Source: Ornithomonoglobus_A sp034090805 (GTDB taxonomy: Bacteria > Bacillota > Clostridia > UBA1381). Taken from it: a stretch of DNA of 17,456 nt. The stretch lies in contig JAXDRV010000126.1 of the NCBI GenBank assembly GCA_034090805.1, positions 1-17,456 of the forward strand, in the 5' to 3' direction. The notes under the pieces are model-generated. The model ran no database searches. It was not told where the DNA came from and saw nothing but the letters and a program-made list of their open reading frames with translations. The translations under genes and the position numbers were made by a program. Below are positions 1 through 6,686 of this stretch, piece after piece; the stretch's first letter is position 1; the number at the start of each line of letters is the position of its first letter.

Positions 1-24
1 TGTTCATGAAAGAGCATAAACCGC

Positions 25-38
25 CGGTATTGATACCG
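25..38. other. Short perfect inverted repeat in leftward leader
   Basis: CGGTAT-tg-ATACCG forms a perfect 6-bp inverted repeat. It lies about 40 bases downstream of the leftward promoter at 79-107, so it would be in the 5' leader of a gene leaving the window to the left. It could be an operator or a small RNA hairpin. Nothing else in the sequence decides between these. Confidence 0.3.
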
Positions 39-78
39 TATAAAGCTTCTGTCCCTGTCGATTTTTGTCGACATTTTC

Positions 79-107
79 AGTATATCATACTTTTAACTCT
101 AATTCAA
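79..107 (-). promoter_or_regulatory. Leftward sigma-A promoter of a gene outside the window
   Basis: Read on the minus strand, TTGAAT (102-107) and TATACT (79-84) are separated by exactly 17 bp, with a TGa extended -10. Transcription would begin near position 72 and run off the left edge. ATG triplets on the minus strand at 19-17 and 7-5 are possible starts of that gene, but neither has a good ribosome site, so no coding region is claimed. Confidence 0.55.
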
Positions 108-112
108 CAGAA

Positions 113-140
113 TTGATTAAATGTCATTAAAAAGTAAAAT
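113..140 (+). promoter_or_regulatory. Possible promoter of the ykvI-like gene
   Basis: TTGATT (113-118) and TAAAAT (135-140) are 16 bp apart. The start point would be close to 147, which puts the hairpin at 146-183 at the very 5' end of the transcript. The match is moderate and the region is AT-rich, so this is tentative. Confidence 0.35.
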
Positions 141-145
141 TCTTC

Positions 146-191
146 AAAGCAGCACTTTTCCGCCACCGGGAAGGTATTGCTTTTTATTTTT
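146..191 (+). terminator. Terminator-like hairpin upstream of the ykvI-like gene
   Basis: AAAGCA (146-151) pairs with TGCTTT (178-183), and inside it ACTTTTCC (154-161) pairs with GGGAAGGT (168-175) with two wobble pairs. The loop is GCCACC, and a T-rich tract (181-191) follows. The shape is that of a rho-independent terminator. Because the DNA to its left appears to be transcribed leftward, it may instead be a 5' hairpin or attenuator of the gene at 258. The minus-strand reading has a weaker T tract. Confidence 0.5.
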
Positions 192-257
192 CTGCGGACG
201 GGTGTGTAATAATTTGCCCTAATTCATCATATCTATTATTGAAACGGAGGCGGCGAA

Positions 258-1316
258 ATGAATGTAATTATAACGTCATATGCGTTTGTGGCGGCAGTGA
301 TAGGTGCCGGATTCGCATCCGGTCAGGAAATACTTGCTTTTTTTACAGTTCACGGCAAATGGGGTGCGGCGGCGATAGTGCTTGCGGCGGCGATATTCGG
401 TGCTTTTGCTTATTTTGTACTTGACGTATGCCGCAGAGAGTCGCTTACCGACTACGGCGTTCTTCTGCGAAAAATCATGAGCAAGCGTGCGTGTACGGCG
501 GCAGAGGTGCTTACTGTGGTTTTTATGCTTTGCTCACTTGCTGTTATGACTGCCTGCTTCGGGGAAATGTCATATATGATGTTCGGAATCGGCAAACGCA
601 TTTCAGAAGTTATATTCATAGCCGTATGCATGCTTATTGTCTGCATAGGAGCCGACGGCGCACTCAAGCTTAACGGAGTACTCGGAATAATCACAGCAAG
701 CGGTATAGCCGCATCGGCACTGTATCTTCTCCGATACCGCGAGCATCAGGTATTTGCGCCGCAGATTACGGCACTTGTATCCGGTGCGGGATATTCGGGA
801 TATAATCTGATAGGTGCGGGAGTTATTCTTGCGCCCATGAGCAAGAATATAAAGTCAAAATACTCCGCCGCTGCCGCAGGTGCAGTAAGCGCCGCCGCAC
901 TCGGTGTGATGATGCTGCTTATTTATGCAATTTTAAGCATTTACAGAAAACACATAAACCTCGGCGAAATACCCATGCTCACGCTTGCGATGCGCGAAAA
1001 TATGACAATATCATATTTTTATTTCGGAATGCTCCTGCTTGCCGTTGTAACAACCGCAGTTGCGGACGGAGTGGGAATATCTGCGGTAGTTCCCTTCGGA
1101 AGCAAATACACCGCAGCAGCATGCATGGGAGCGGCAGCGCTTATCCTTTCCGGAGCAGGATTTTCGACTGTTATCAACACAGCATACAGATTGTGCGGAT
1201 ATGCCGGGATAATTATGATTTTATATACCGTAATAAAATACAAAAAATATGAAAAAAGTAGAAAAAAGAAGAATTTAAAAGCAAATTCAAGAAAATACAG
1301 TGATAATTCATTATAA
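258..1316 (+). CDS. YkvI-like polytopic membrane protein
   Basis: This is a 352-residue, very hydrophobic protein with about ten predicted membrane segments and a short basic cytoplasmic tail (about residues 330-352, rich in Lys). The N-terminal GAGFASGQEI motif at residues 16-25, followed by a Phe-rich stretch, is typical of the Bacillus YkvI group (COG3949). These proteins resemble LeuT-fold secondary transporters, but their substrate is not established. The start is supported by GGAGG at 245-249. The length is normal for the family. The gene stands alone: a divergent promoter region lies upstream and the tRNA promoter lies directly downstream, with no obvious terminator between. The family assignment is fairly secure; the transport substrate cannot be read from the sequence. 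Confidence 0.85.
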   Translation: MNVIITSYAFVAAVIGAGFASGQEILAFFTVHGKWGAAAIVLAAAIFGAFAYFVLDVCRRESLTDYGVLLRKIMSKRACTAAEVLTVVFMLCSLAVMTACFGEMSYMMFGIGKRISEVIFIAVCMLIVCIGADGALKLNGVLGIITASGIAASALYLLRYREHQVFAPQITALVSGAGYSGYNLIGAGVILAPMSKNIKSKYSAAAAGAVSAAALGVMMLLIYAILSIYRKHINLGEIPMLTLAMRENMTISYFYFGMLLLAVVTTAVADGVGISAVVPFGSKYTAAACMGAAALILSGAGFSTVINTAYRLCGYAGIIMILYTVIKYKKYEKSRKKKNLKANSRKYSDNSL

Positions 1317-1332
1317 CAGCGATAAATGGAGC

Positions 1333-1361
1333 TTGATAAAAACAAAATAATCTGTTATTAT
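1333..1361 (+). promoter_or_regulatory. Promoter of the tRNA cluster
   Basis: TTGATA (1333-1338) and TATTAT (1356-1361) are separated by 17 bp, with TG at 1353-1354 forming an extended -10. Transcription would start about 20 bases before the first tRNA. Confidence 0.7.
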
Positions 1362-1389
1362 ATATAAGTCGTTCGATGAGAGGAGATTG

Positions 1390-1466
1390 CGGGATGTAGC
1401 GCAGTTTGGTAGCGCATCTGGTTTGGGACCAGAGGGCCGCAGGTTCAAATCCTGTCATCCCGACCA
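1390..1466 (+). tRNA. tRNA-Pro(TGG)
   Basis: The acceptor arms CGGGATG and CATCCCG pair perfectly. The anticodon stem TCTGG/CCAGA encloses the loop TTTGGGA with anticodon TGG. The T loop reads TTCAAAT and the 3' CCA is encoded. The tRNA is 77 bases long and is the first of four in the cluster. Confidence 0.97.
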
Positions 1467-1497
1467 CTTCATTGAAAGTGTTGTCGAATAGATATTT

Positions 1498-1573
1498 GGG
1501 AGTTTAGCTCAGCTGGGAGAGCGTCTGCCTTACAAGCAGGATGTCACAGGTTCGAGCCCTGTAACTCCCACCA
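1498..1573 (+). tRNA. tRNA-Val(TAC)
   Basis: The acceptor arms GGGAGTT and AACTCCC pair. The anticodon loop CTTACAA gives anticodon TAC. The D arm AGCTC...GAGC and the T loop TTCGAGC are canonical, and CCA is encoded. Length is 76 bases. Confidence 0.97.
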
Positions 1574-1575
1574 AC

Positions 1576-1592
1576 GTACCGCAATGCGGTAC
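1576..1592 (+). other. Hairpin between tRNA-Val and tRNA-Thr
   Basis: GTACCGC and GCGGTAC form a perfect 7-bp stem with a 3-base loop in the 23-base spacer. It has no T tract, so it is probably a spacer structure affecting processing of the polycistronic tRNA precursor rather than a terminator. Confidence 0.4.
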
Positions 1593-1596
1593 AAAT

Positions 1597-1672
1597 GCTG
1601 GTGTAGCTCAATTGGTAGAGCAGCTGATTTGTAATCAGCAGGTCGCGGGTTCGAGTCCCATCACCAGCTCCA
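1597..1672 (+). tRNA. tRNA-Thr(TGT)
   Basis: The acceptor arms GCTGGTG and CACCAGC pair. The anticodon stem GCTGA/TCAGC encloses TTTGTAA with anticodon TGT. The T loop is TTCGAGT and CCA is encoded. Length is 76 bases. Confidence 0.97.
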
Positions 1673-1675
1673 TAT

Positions 1676-1760
1676 GGGAGAGTTCCCGAGTGGCCAAAGG
1701 GGGCAGACTGTAAATCTGTTGTCTTCGACTTCAGTGGTTCGAATCCACTCTCTCCCACCA
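1676..1760 (+). tRNA. tRNA-Tyr(GTA)
   Basis: This is an 85-base class II tRNA. The acceptor arms GGGAGAG and CTCTCCC pair, the anticodon loop CTGTAAA gives GTA, and a long variable arm lies between the anticodon and T arms, as expected for bacterial tRNA-Tyr. CCA is encoded. Confidence 0.97.
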
Positions 1761-1769
1761 ATCGGACAA

Positions 1770-1799
1770 GCAATCGCATCGGTATGCGGTTGCTTTTTT
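1770..1799 (+). terminator. Rho-independent terminator of the tRNA cluster
   Basis: GCAATCGCAT (1770-1779) pairs with ATGCGGTTGC (1784-1793), including one wobble, across a 4-base loop. Six T residues follow at 1794-1799. Confidence 0.88.
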
Positions 1800-1820
1800 C
1801 ATTTGCATACGAAAAGCACG

Positions 1821-1849
1821 TTGACTTTTTAGCTTTAATATGATAAAAT
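1821..1849 (+). promoter_or_regulatory. Promoter of the MBOAT-SGNH/NodB-ACP-FkbH operon
   Basis: TTGACT (1821-1826) and TAAAAT (1844-1849) are 17 bp apart, with TG at 1841-1842 as an extended -10. The start point would be near 1856, about 30 bases before the MBOAT start codon. It is the only convincing promoter seen before 6574, which supports one transcript for the four genes. Confidence 0.72.
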
Positions 1850-1886
1850 TAGATTGTATGTATAATGCAGAGGACGGTAGTAATTT

Positions 1887-3296
1887 ATGGTATTTTCATC
1901 ATATAAATTCATTTTTCTGTTTTTTCCGATAGTGTTCGGAGTTTACTGCGCACTGCGGAAAATGAAGCAGCTTACGCCGATGAAGGTATGGCTTGCGGCT
2001 GCGTCGCTGTTTTTCTACGGTTCGGGCGATATGCGTTTTTTTCCGATACTGATGTTCACAGCGGTCTACAACTTCATAATAAGCCATTTTTTGCAGCGTG
2101 ACGGTGTGAAAAAGCCGGTGCGCATTTTGCTGATGATTCTCGGAATTGCGGAAAATCTCGGACTTCTGTTTTATTTTAAATACAGAAATTTCTTTTTTGA
2201 GAATGTGAACATGGTATTCGGCACACATTTTGAGATGCTGAAAATCATACTTCCGCTCGGAATATCGTTCTACACGTTCCAGATAATTTCATATCTGGCG
2301 GACAGCTATTCCGGTGATGCAAAAAAATATTCGTTTATCGATTACATGGTGTTTGTGACGTTTTTTCCGCAGCTGATAGTCGGACCCGTCGTTTCGCACG
2401 ATCAGATAATGCCGCAGCTGTCACGTGAAAATCTCATGAAAACAGACTCCAAAAACATCATGCTCGGTATCCTGCTCTTTGCAATAGGCTGCTTTAAAAA
2501 GACGGTAATTGCCGATCCGCTCATCACCCATGCGCAGACATATTACAACGGCTCGGACATAAGCGGTATTTTCAATTCATGGAGTGCAGTGCTTGCGTAC
2601 ACGTTTGCGTATTACTTTGATTTTTCGGGATATATCGACATGGCTCTTGGACTTGGGAGGTTTTTCAACATAGAGCTGCCGCAGAACTTTAACTCGCCGT
2701 ACAAGGCACGAAACTTTGCGGATTTTTGGCGCAGATGGAACATAACTGTTTCAAACTTCCTTGAGGACAACATATTTAAGAGGATATTCCATTTCGGAAA
2801 CGGAAAGATAAAGCTTATATTTGCGACGCTTATCACGTTTATCGTGTCGGGACTGTGGCACGGAGCGGGCTGGCATTACATTTTTTGGGGTCTGGCGAAC
2901 GGAATACTCGTATGCTGCGCAAACATTATGACGCTTTACAGAAAACGTTTGCCGTTTCCGCTTGCATGGGGACTGACGTTTTTCTTTTCGGTGCTTGTGA
3001 GGGTATTGTTTGACGCACTTTCAACCGCACAGGCTTTGCAGGTGTACAAGGCGATGTTCACGCTGCCGTCTTTGAGCAGTCTTGCGGCGCAGTGGAGTGC
3101 TTATTTATCGGGAAATAAGAGCATAATATTTTTGCTGATATTCAGCGCCGTGATCGTCTTTGGATTTAAAAATACGGGCGAGCTTGCGGAGGACTTCACA
3201 CCGAAAATCCGCCACGCAGTATTTGCCGGAGCGTTAATGGCGGTGTCGCTGTTCTGCATGGGCGGTGTGTCGAATTTCCTGTATTTCCAGTTTTGA
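1887..3296 (+). CDS. MBOAT-family O-acyltransferase (AlgI/DltB type)
   Basis: This 469-residue polytopic membrane protein belongs to the membrane-bound O-acyltransferase family, whose AlgI and DltB branches move acyl groups across the membrane onto surface glycans. Hallmarks are the N-terminal FSSYKFIFLFFPI opening, LADSYSGDA, IVGPVV near residue 165, the DFWRRW block (279-284) and GLWHGAGWHYIFWG (322-335). His325 aligns with the catalytic His of AlgI and DltB. Position 285, after RRW, is Asn where most family members I know have His. The ribosome site (GAGGACGG, about 1870) is weak. The next gene starts 15 bp downstream, so the two are likely co-translated. The donor is probably the acyl carrier protein encoded two genes on; the acceptor glycan is not shown. 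Confidence 0.92.
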   Translation: MVFSSYKFIFLFFPIVFGVYCALRKMKQLTPMKVWLAAASLFFYGSGDMRFFPILMFTAVYNFIISHFLQRDGVKKPVRILLMILGIAENLGLLFYFKYRNFFFENVNMVFGTHFEMLKIILPLGISFYTFQIISYLADSYSGDAKKYSFIDYMVFVTFFPQLIVGPVVSHDQIMPQLSRENLMKTDSKNIMLGILLFAIGCFKKTVIADPLITHAQTYYNGSDISGIFNSWSAVLAYTFAYYFDFSGYIDMALGLGRFFNIELPQNFNSPYKARNFADFWRRWNITVSNFLEDNIFKRIFHFGNGKIKLIFATLITFIVSGLWHGAGWHYIFWGLANGILVCCANIMTLYRKRLPFPLAWGLTFFFSVLVRVLFDALSTAQALQVYKAMFTLPSLSSLAAQWSAYLSGNKSIIFLLIFSAVIVFGFKNTGELAEDFTPKIRHAVFAGALMAVSLFCMGGVSNFLYFQF

Positions 3297-3311
3297 TCGG
3301 AGGTGAGCGGC

Positions 3312-5150
3312 TTGAATTTAAAAAAATATATATCGGTATTCGCAGTTTCGGCTGCCGCCGCTTCATGCCTTTTGGCAGGCTTTAACATAGCCGTAGATCC
3401 GTTCGGCGTGTTCGGCGATAAAATACTGAACGAATATTCCTACGACATGACGCAAAATCCGAGGATTGCCAAAATCGCATATCTCGACAAACATCACAGC
3501 GAATATGATTCCTATATCATAGGCAGTTCAAAAACAAGCTCCTATTCCGTTGAAAAGCTCAACGAATACACAGGAGCAAAATTTTACAACATGATTATGT
3601 ACGGCGGAGATCTTTATGATGCGCAAAAAACCGCCGAATATATAATAAACAACTACGAATGTAAAAATCTGATACTTAATATAGGTATCGAGGAAATGTT
3701 CAAATACGATTATGAGGACGATCCCACAAAGGGAAACCTCCATGCAAAGCTGAACGGCAAGTCTCTTTCGCTGTTTTATCTGAAATATGCGTTTTTAAAT
3801 CCGCAGTATTCGACAGACAAGCTTACGGCGATTTGGGAGCGTGATTATCTTCCAACAGCCAACGAGGTATTTGTCCCGGAAACAGGTGCTTACGACAAGT
3901 CGGTGCGTGATGCCGAAAGCATCTCGGACATTGACGCTTTTATGGCGGCAAATCCGAATTTTTACGTTTACAGAGAGGACGGGCGCAGCGGCTCAAACGC
4001 AGACAGGGCTGTCGAATCGGTGAGAATCGTCAAGGAGCTGTGCGAAAGCAAGGGGATTGATTTTAAGCTTATCGCCTCGCCGCTTTACGACACGGAAATA
4101 GAGGACTACAACTACGAGGACTTATGCGATTACTGGCAAAAGATTGCCGAAGTAACGGATATTTATGATTTTACGGGATATTCGCCCGTCAGCATGGATC
4201 CGCGGTATTTCTATGATGACGCACATTTCAGAAACAGCGTCGGTGACATGGCTCTTGCATGGATATACGGCGATACGAACGCATATATCCCGGACGGCTT
4301 CGGTCACAGCACGACAAAAGACAATGCTTACGAATATGCCCGCAAAATTTTTGCACGTCCGGATTCACCTCCCGATGAATCCGCATACACAAAGCGTGTG
4401 CCTGTACTGATGTACCATATGCTCGGCGAGGAGGACGGCGAAAACGGCATGATTATTTCGCCGCAGCGTTTTGAGGAACAGCTGAAATCACTCAAGGATA
4501 ACGGCTATGAAACGGTAACGCTTGAACAGCTGCGTGATTATGTTACGACAAATTCGTCCCTGCCGGAAAAGCCGGTATTGATAACGTTTGACGATGGGTA
4601 TCTGTCAAATTACGAATACGCTTACCCGCTGCTTGAGCAGTATGGATACAATGCGGCGGTGTTCACTGTCGGCGTCACATTCGGAGCGGACGTATACAAG
4701 GACACCGGGAAGGAAATATACCCGCATTTTGACTATGCACAGGCGGCGGAAATGGAAAGCAGCGGTGTTATTGATATTCAAAGCCACACCTACGATCTCC
4801 ACAGAGTCGAGGGACTTGATGCGGAATACCGTGACGGTGCTTCCAAGCTGAAGCACGAAAGCGACAGCGAATTTGCGGAGGTTTTCAAGGCGGATATTCT
4901 GAAATCAAAATCGGAAATCGAAAGCAGAGTCGCAGGCTCGGAGGTATTCGCACTTTCGTATCCGAAAGGAATACATTCCGTTTTGACGGACGTATGCGCA
5001 CGTGAATGCGGCTTTGACGTTACGGTAACGGTAGACGAGGGGATAAACACCATAGTCAAGGGTCTGCCGCAGAGCCTGTATAATCTTAAGCGAATAGGTA
5101 TGTATCCGAACATAACCGGGGATATGCTGATTGAGCTTTTGGAAAAATAA
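3312..5150 (+). CDS. Membrane-anchored SGNH-like domain fused to NodB polysaccharide deacetylase
   Basis: I place the start at TTG 3312 (612 residues), because GGAGG at 3299-3303 lies 6 bp before it and overlaps the GTG at 3303. Residues 5-25 form a signal anchor. Residues about 28-330 form an AlgX/AlgJ/DltD-like SGNH domain: GSSKTS at 71-76 carries the candidate nucleophile, and DDAHF at 302-306 supplies the Asp-His pair. Residues about 360-610 form a NodB domain: VPVLMYH (363-369), TFDDG (425-429, catalytic Asp427 and metal Asp428), SHTYDLH (491-497, metal His492 and His497) and a later YPKG motif. Such deacetylases remove N-acetyl groups from GlcNAc-containing polymers. The fusion couples acyl transfer to de-N-acetylation outside the membrane. 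The NodB part is certain by motif; the SGNH part is likely. Confidence 0.9.
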   Translation: MNLKKYISVFAVSAAAASCLLAGFNIAVDPFGVFGDKILNEYSYDMTQNPRIAKIAYLDKHHSEYDSYIIGSSKTSSYSVEKLNEYTGAKFYNMIMYGGDLYDAQKTAEYIINNYECKNLILNIGIEEMFKYDYEDDPTKGNLHAKLNGKSLSLFYLKYAFLNPQYSTDKLTAIWERDYLPTANEVFVPETGAYDKSVRDAESISDIDAFMAANPNFYVYREDGRSGSNADRAVESVRIVKELCESKGIDFKLIASPLYDTEIEDYNYEDLCDYWQKIAEVTDIYDFTGYSPVSMDPRYFYDDAHFRNSVGDMALAWIYGDTNAYIPDGFGHSTTKDNAYEYARKIFARPDSPPDESAYTKRVPVLMYHMLGEEDGENGMIISPQRFEEQLKSLKDNGYETVTLEQLRDYVTTNSSLPEKPVLITFDDGYLSNYEYAYPLLEQYGYNAAVFTVGVTFGADVYKDTGKEIYPHFDYAQAAEMESSGVIDIQSHTYDLHRVEGLDAEYRDGASKLKHESDSEFAEVFKADILKSKSEIESRVAGSEVFALSYPKGIHSVLTDVCARECGFDVTVTVDEGINTIVKGLPQSLYNLKRIGMYPNITGDMLIELLEK

Positions 5151-5218
5151 GAGCCTGCCGCAGGCAATTAAGTTATTTGAATTTATACCGCCCAAAAGGC
5201 GGAGAACGGAGGATTGTT
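5151..5218 (+). other. Intergenic gap with two GC-rich hairpins
   Basis: The 68-bp gap before the carrier-protein gene holds GCCTG-ccg-CAGGC (5153-5165) and CCGCC-caaaa-GGCGG (5188-5202). Neither has a T tract, so they are unlikely to terminate transcription. They could stabilise or process the mRNA and so set the level of the carrier protein relative to its neighbours. Confidence 0.35.
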
Positions 5219-5446
5219 ATGACAACACAGGAAAGAATTATGGGATTTTTCACATCAAAGGGTATCACCGAGATTACCGGCGATACGGATCTTTTCAAGG
5301 GCGGCTATGTTAATTCGCTTTTTGCCCTTGAGGTGGTTATGTTCCTTGAAAAGGAATTTAAAATCAAAATCAAGAACAAGGATATAACAGAAAAGAATTT
5401 TAAAACGGTGGACAACATGGCTGCTGTTGTTGAAAAATATCTTTAA
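5219..5446 (+). CDS. Acyl carrier protein
   Basis: This is a 75-residue acidic/basic helical carrier protein. ATG 5219 is chosen because GGAGG at 5208-5212 lies 6 bp upstream; the longer open frame from 5177 has no such site. The segment VNSLFALE (31-38) is the 4'-phosphopantetheine attachment region, with Ser33 the modified residue; Asn replaces the usual Asp in the DSL motif. NSL-type carriers are common next to FkbH proteins, and that is the gene downstream. Its size and position match DltC in dlt operons. It would be loaded in the cytosol and present an acyl thioester to the MBOAT protein. The phosphopantetheinyl transferase is not in the window. It is not the fatty-acid AcpP, which normally has DSL and sits with fab genes. 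Confidence 0.9.
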   Translation: MTTQERIMGFFTSKGITEITGDTDLFKGGYVNSLFALEVVMFLEKEFKIKIKNKDITEKNFKTVDNMAAVVEKYL

Positions 5447-5447
5447 C

Positions 5448-5541
5448 GGAGATTAACGTGAAAAATAAGCGGCGCATCTTGCCGCCTGCTTCTTTTCTGC
5501 GTTTAATTTGTGTCGCCGTACGGCGGCAGAATGGAGATTAA
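5448..5541 (+). repeat. Nine-base direct repeats flanking the carrier/FkbH gap
   Basis: GGAGATTAA occurs at 5448-5456 and again at 5533-5541. Each copy is followed two bases later by a TG (GTG 5458, ATG 5543), so the ribosome site of the FkbH gene appears twice. The DNA between holds CGCCGTACGGCG (5514-5525, a perfect palindrome) and TGCCGCC/GGCGGCA inverted repeats. This may be a short insertion with a target duplication, or chance. Confidence 0.35.
5458..5541 (+). CDS. Possible 27-residue leader peptide upstream of FkbH
   Basis: GTG 5458 follows GGAG (5448-5451) by 6 bp and opens a 27-codon frame ending TAA at 5539-5541, one base before the FkbH start codon. The product would be basic with a central hydrophobic stretch and matches no family I recognise. 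It may be translated to keep ribosomes on the message across the 96-bp gap, or it may be a remnant of an inserted element. The evidence is only the ribosome site and the exact fit. Confidence 0.25.
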   Translation: MKNKRRILPPASFLRLICVAVRRQNGD

Positions 5542-5542
5542 T

Positions 5543-6574
5543 ATGGAACAGAAAATAAAATGTGTGGTATGGGATCTTGACAACACTCTTTGGGACGGAG
5601 TGCTGTCCGAGGGCGATGACGTTCAGCTCAGAAGCGGTATAACGGACATATTCAAAATCCTTGACGAGCGCGGTATTTTGCAGTCAATCGCAAGCAAGAA
5701 CAATTTCGATGACGCATACAAAAAGCTGGCAGAGCTTGGCGTTGCGGAGTATTTCCTTTATCCGCAGATAAGCTGGAATCCCAAAAGCGAGGCGGTAAAG
5801 ACAATATCGCAGAAATTAAATCTCGGCATTGACTCGTTTGCATTTGTGGACGATTCGCCCTTTGAGCGCAGCGAGGTTCTGACTGCCGATGACCGCATAC
5901 TTGTGCTTGATGCCGCCGACATTGACAAAATCCCCGATATGGAATGTTTTATCCCGAAATTCATAACCGAGGACACAAAAAACAGGCGGCTTATGTACAT
6001 TGCCGACAGCAAGCGCAAGCAGGAGGAGCAGGAATTTACCGGTGACAATACCGAATTTTTAAAAAGCCTTGATATGCACCTTTCTATAGCACCCGTTACG
6101 GAGCATGATTTGCAGCGTGCATATGAGCTTACCGTCCGAACACATCAACTGAACTCCACCGGCTACACGTATTCCTACGATGAGCTGAAAGGGTTTATCG
6201 ATTCGGCGGAGCATATATTTCTCATTGCTCAGCTAACCGACCGTTTCGGCGACTACGGCAAAATCGGTCTTATCCTCGTCGAAAACACGGACTCACTCAG
6301 AATAAAGCTGCTGCTTATGAGCTGCCGTGTTATGTCGAGAGGCGTAGGCTCTGCGATACTCATATACCTCGCCCGCCTTAAAAAGAAGCTGGGCAAGCGG
6401 CTGTTTGCCGAATTTAAAACGACCGACAGAAACAGAATCATGTACATCACATATAAAATGATGGGCTTTGACGAGCTTGAGGACAATGACGGTGATGTTT
6501 TGCTCGAATACATTTCGGACGAGGACAAGGAATATCCCCCGTATTTTACGATTGACGGCGATTGTGAGATATGA
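5543..6574 (+). CDS. FkbH-type HAD-IIIC protein with C-terminal GNAT-like domain
   Basis: ATG 5543 has GGAG 6 bp upstream and gives 343 residues, the short FkbH form. Residues 1-150 are a HAD domain: DLDNTLW (11-17) holds nucleophile Asp11 and Asp13, a SKNNFDDA block follows near residue 52, and VDDSPFER near 106 supplies the acidic loop. Residues about 165-330 form the GNAT-like domain, including the RTHQLNSTG stretch seen in FkbH relatives. Characterised FkbH proteins take the glyceryl unit from D-1,3-bisphosphoglycerate, remove the phosphate, and load glyceryl onto an acyl carrier protein. Here the carrier is encoded just upstream, in the place DltA would fill in a dlt system. No polyketide synthase lies nearby, so a cell-envelope role is more likely than extender-unit supply. 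The exact acyl group is inferred. Confidence 0.9.
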   Translation: MEQKIKCVVWDLDNTLWDGVLSEGDDVQLRSGITDIFKILDERGILQSIASKNNFDDAYKKLAELGVAEYFLYPQISWNPKSEAVKTISQKLNLGIDSFAFVDDSPFERSEVLTADDRILVLDAADIDKIPDMECFIPKFITEDTKNRRLMYIADSKRKQEEQEFTGDNTEFLKSLDMHLSIAPVTEHDLQRAYELTVRTHQLNSTGYTYSYDELKGFIDSAEHIFLIAQLTDRFGDYGKIGLILVENTDSLRIKLLLMSCRVMSRGVGSAILIYLARLKKKLGKRLFAEFKTTDRNRIMYITYKMMGFDELEDNDGDVLLEYISDEDKEYPPYFTIDGDCEI

Positions 6575-6620
6575 ATTTATTCGTATGTTCAAAAATATTT
6601 GACATTCGAACCGAAAATTG

Positions 6621-6649
6621 TTGACATTGTATTTTTACGGTGATATAAT
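6621..6649 (+). promoter_or_regulatory. Consensus extended -10 promoter of the lipoprotein gene
   Basis: TTGACA (6621-6626) and TATAAT (6644-6649) have exact 17-bp spacing and TG at 6641-6642. This is a perfect sigma-A consensus and the best promoter in the window. TTGACATT also occurs 22 bp upstream (6599-6606), which could be a repeated operator half. Confidence 0.88.
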
Positions 6650-6686
6650 ATATATTAGTATACATGGTGTTACGGGGGTGTTCATA

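Noticed and set aside
1213..1779. Minus-strand open frames across the tRNA cluster (proteins of 84 and 91 residues).
   Set aside because: They are antisense translations of tRNA genes; the GFEPA/ARTCD-like strings are a well-known false-gene signature.
3303..3311. GTG start for the SGNH/NodB protein.
   Set aside because: The GTG overlaps the ribosome site GGAGG itself; TTG 3312 has correct 6-bp spacing.
4790..5167. 125-residue minus-strand frame opposite the NodB domain.
   Set aside because: The plus-strand frame has intact catalytic motifs; the minus frame has no recognisable family or ribosome site.
5543..6574. FkbH as part of a polyketide or tetronate pathway.
   Set aside because: No ketosynthase, acyltransferase or other PKS/NRPS gene is present in the window; the partners are MBOAT and a glycan deacetylase.
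6618..6686. Upstream ATG of the lipoprotein frame.
   Set aside because: It lies within the consensus promoter and would bury the lipoprotein signal peptide behind 23 extra residues.
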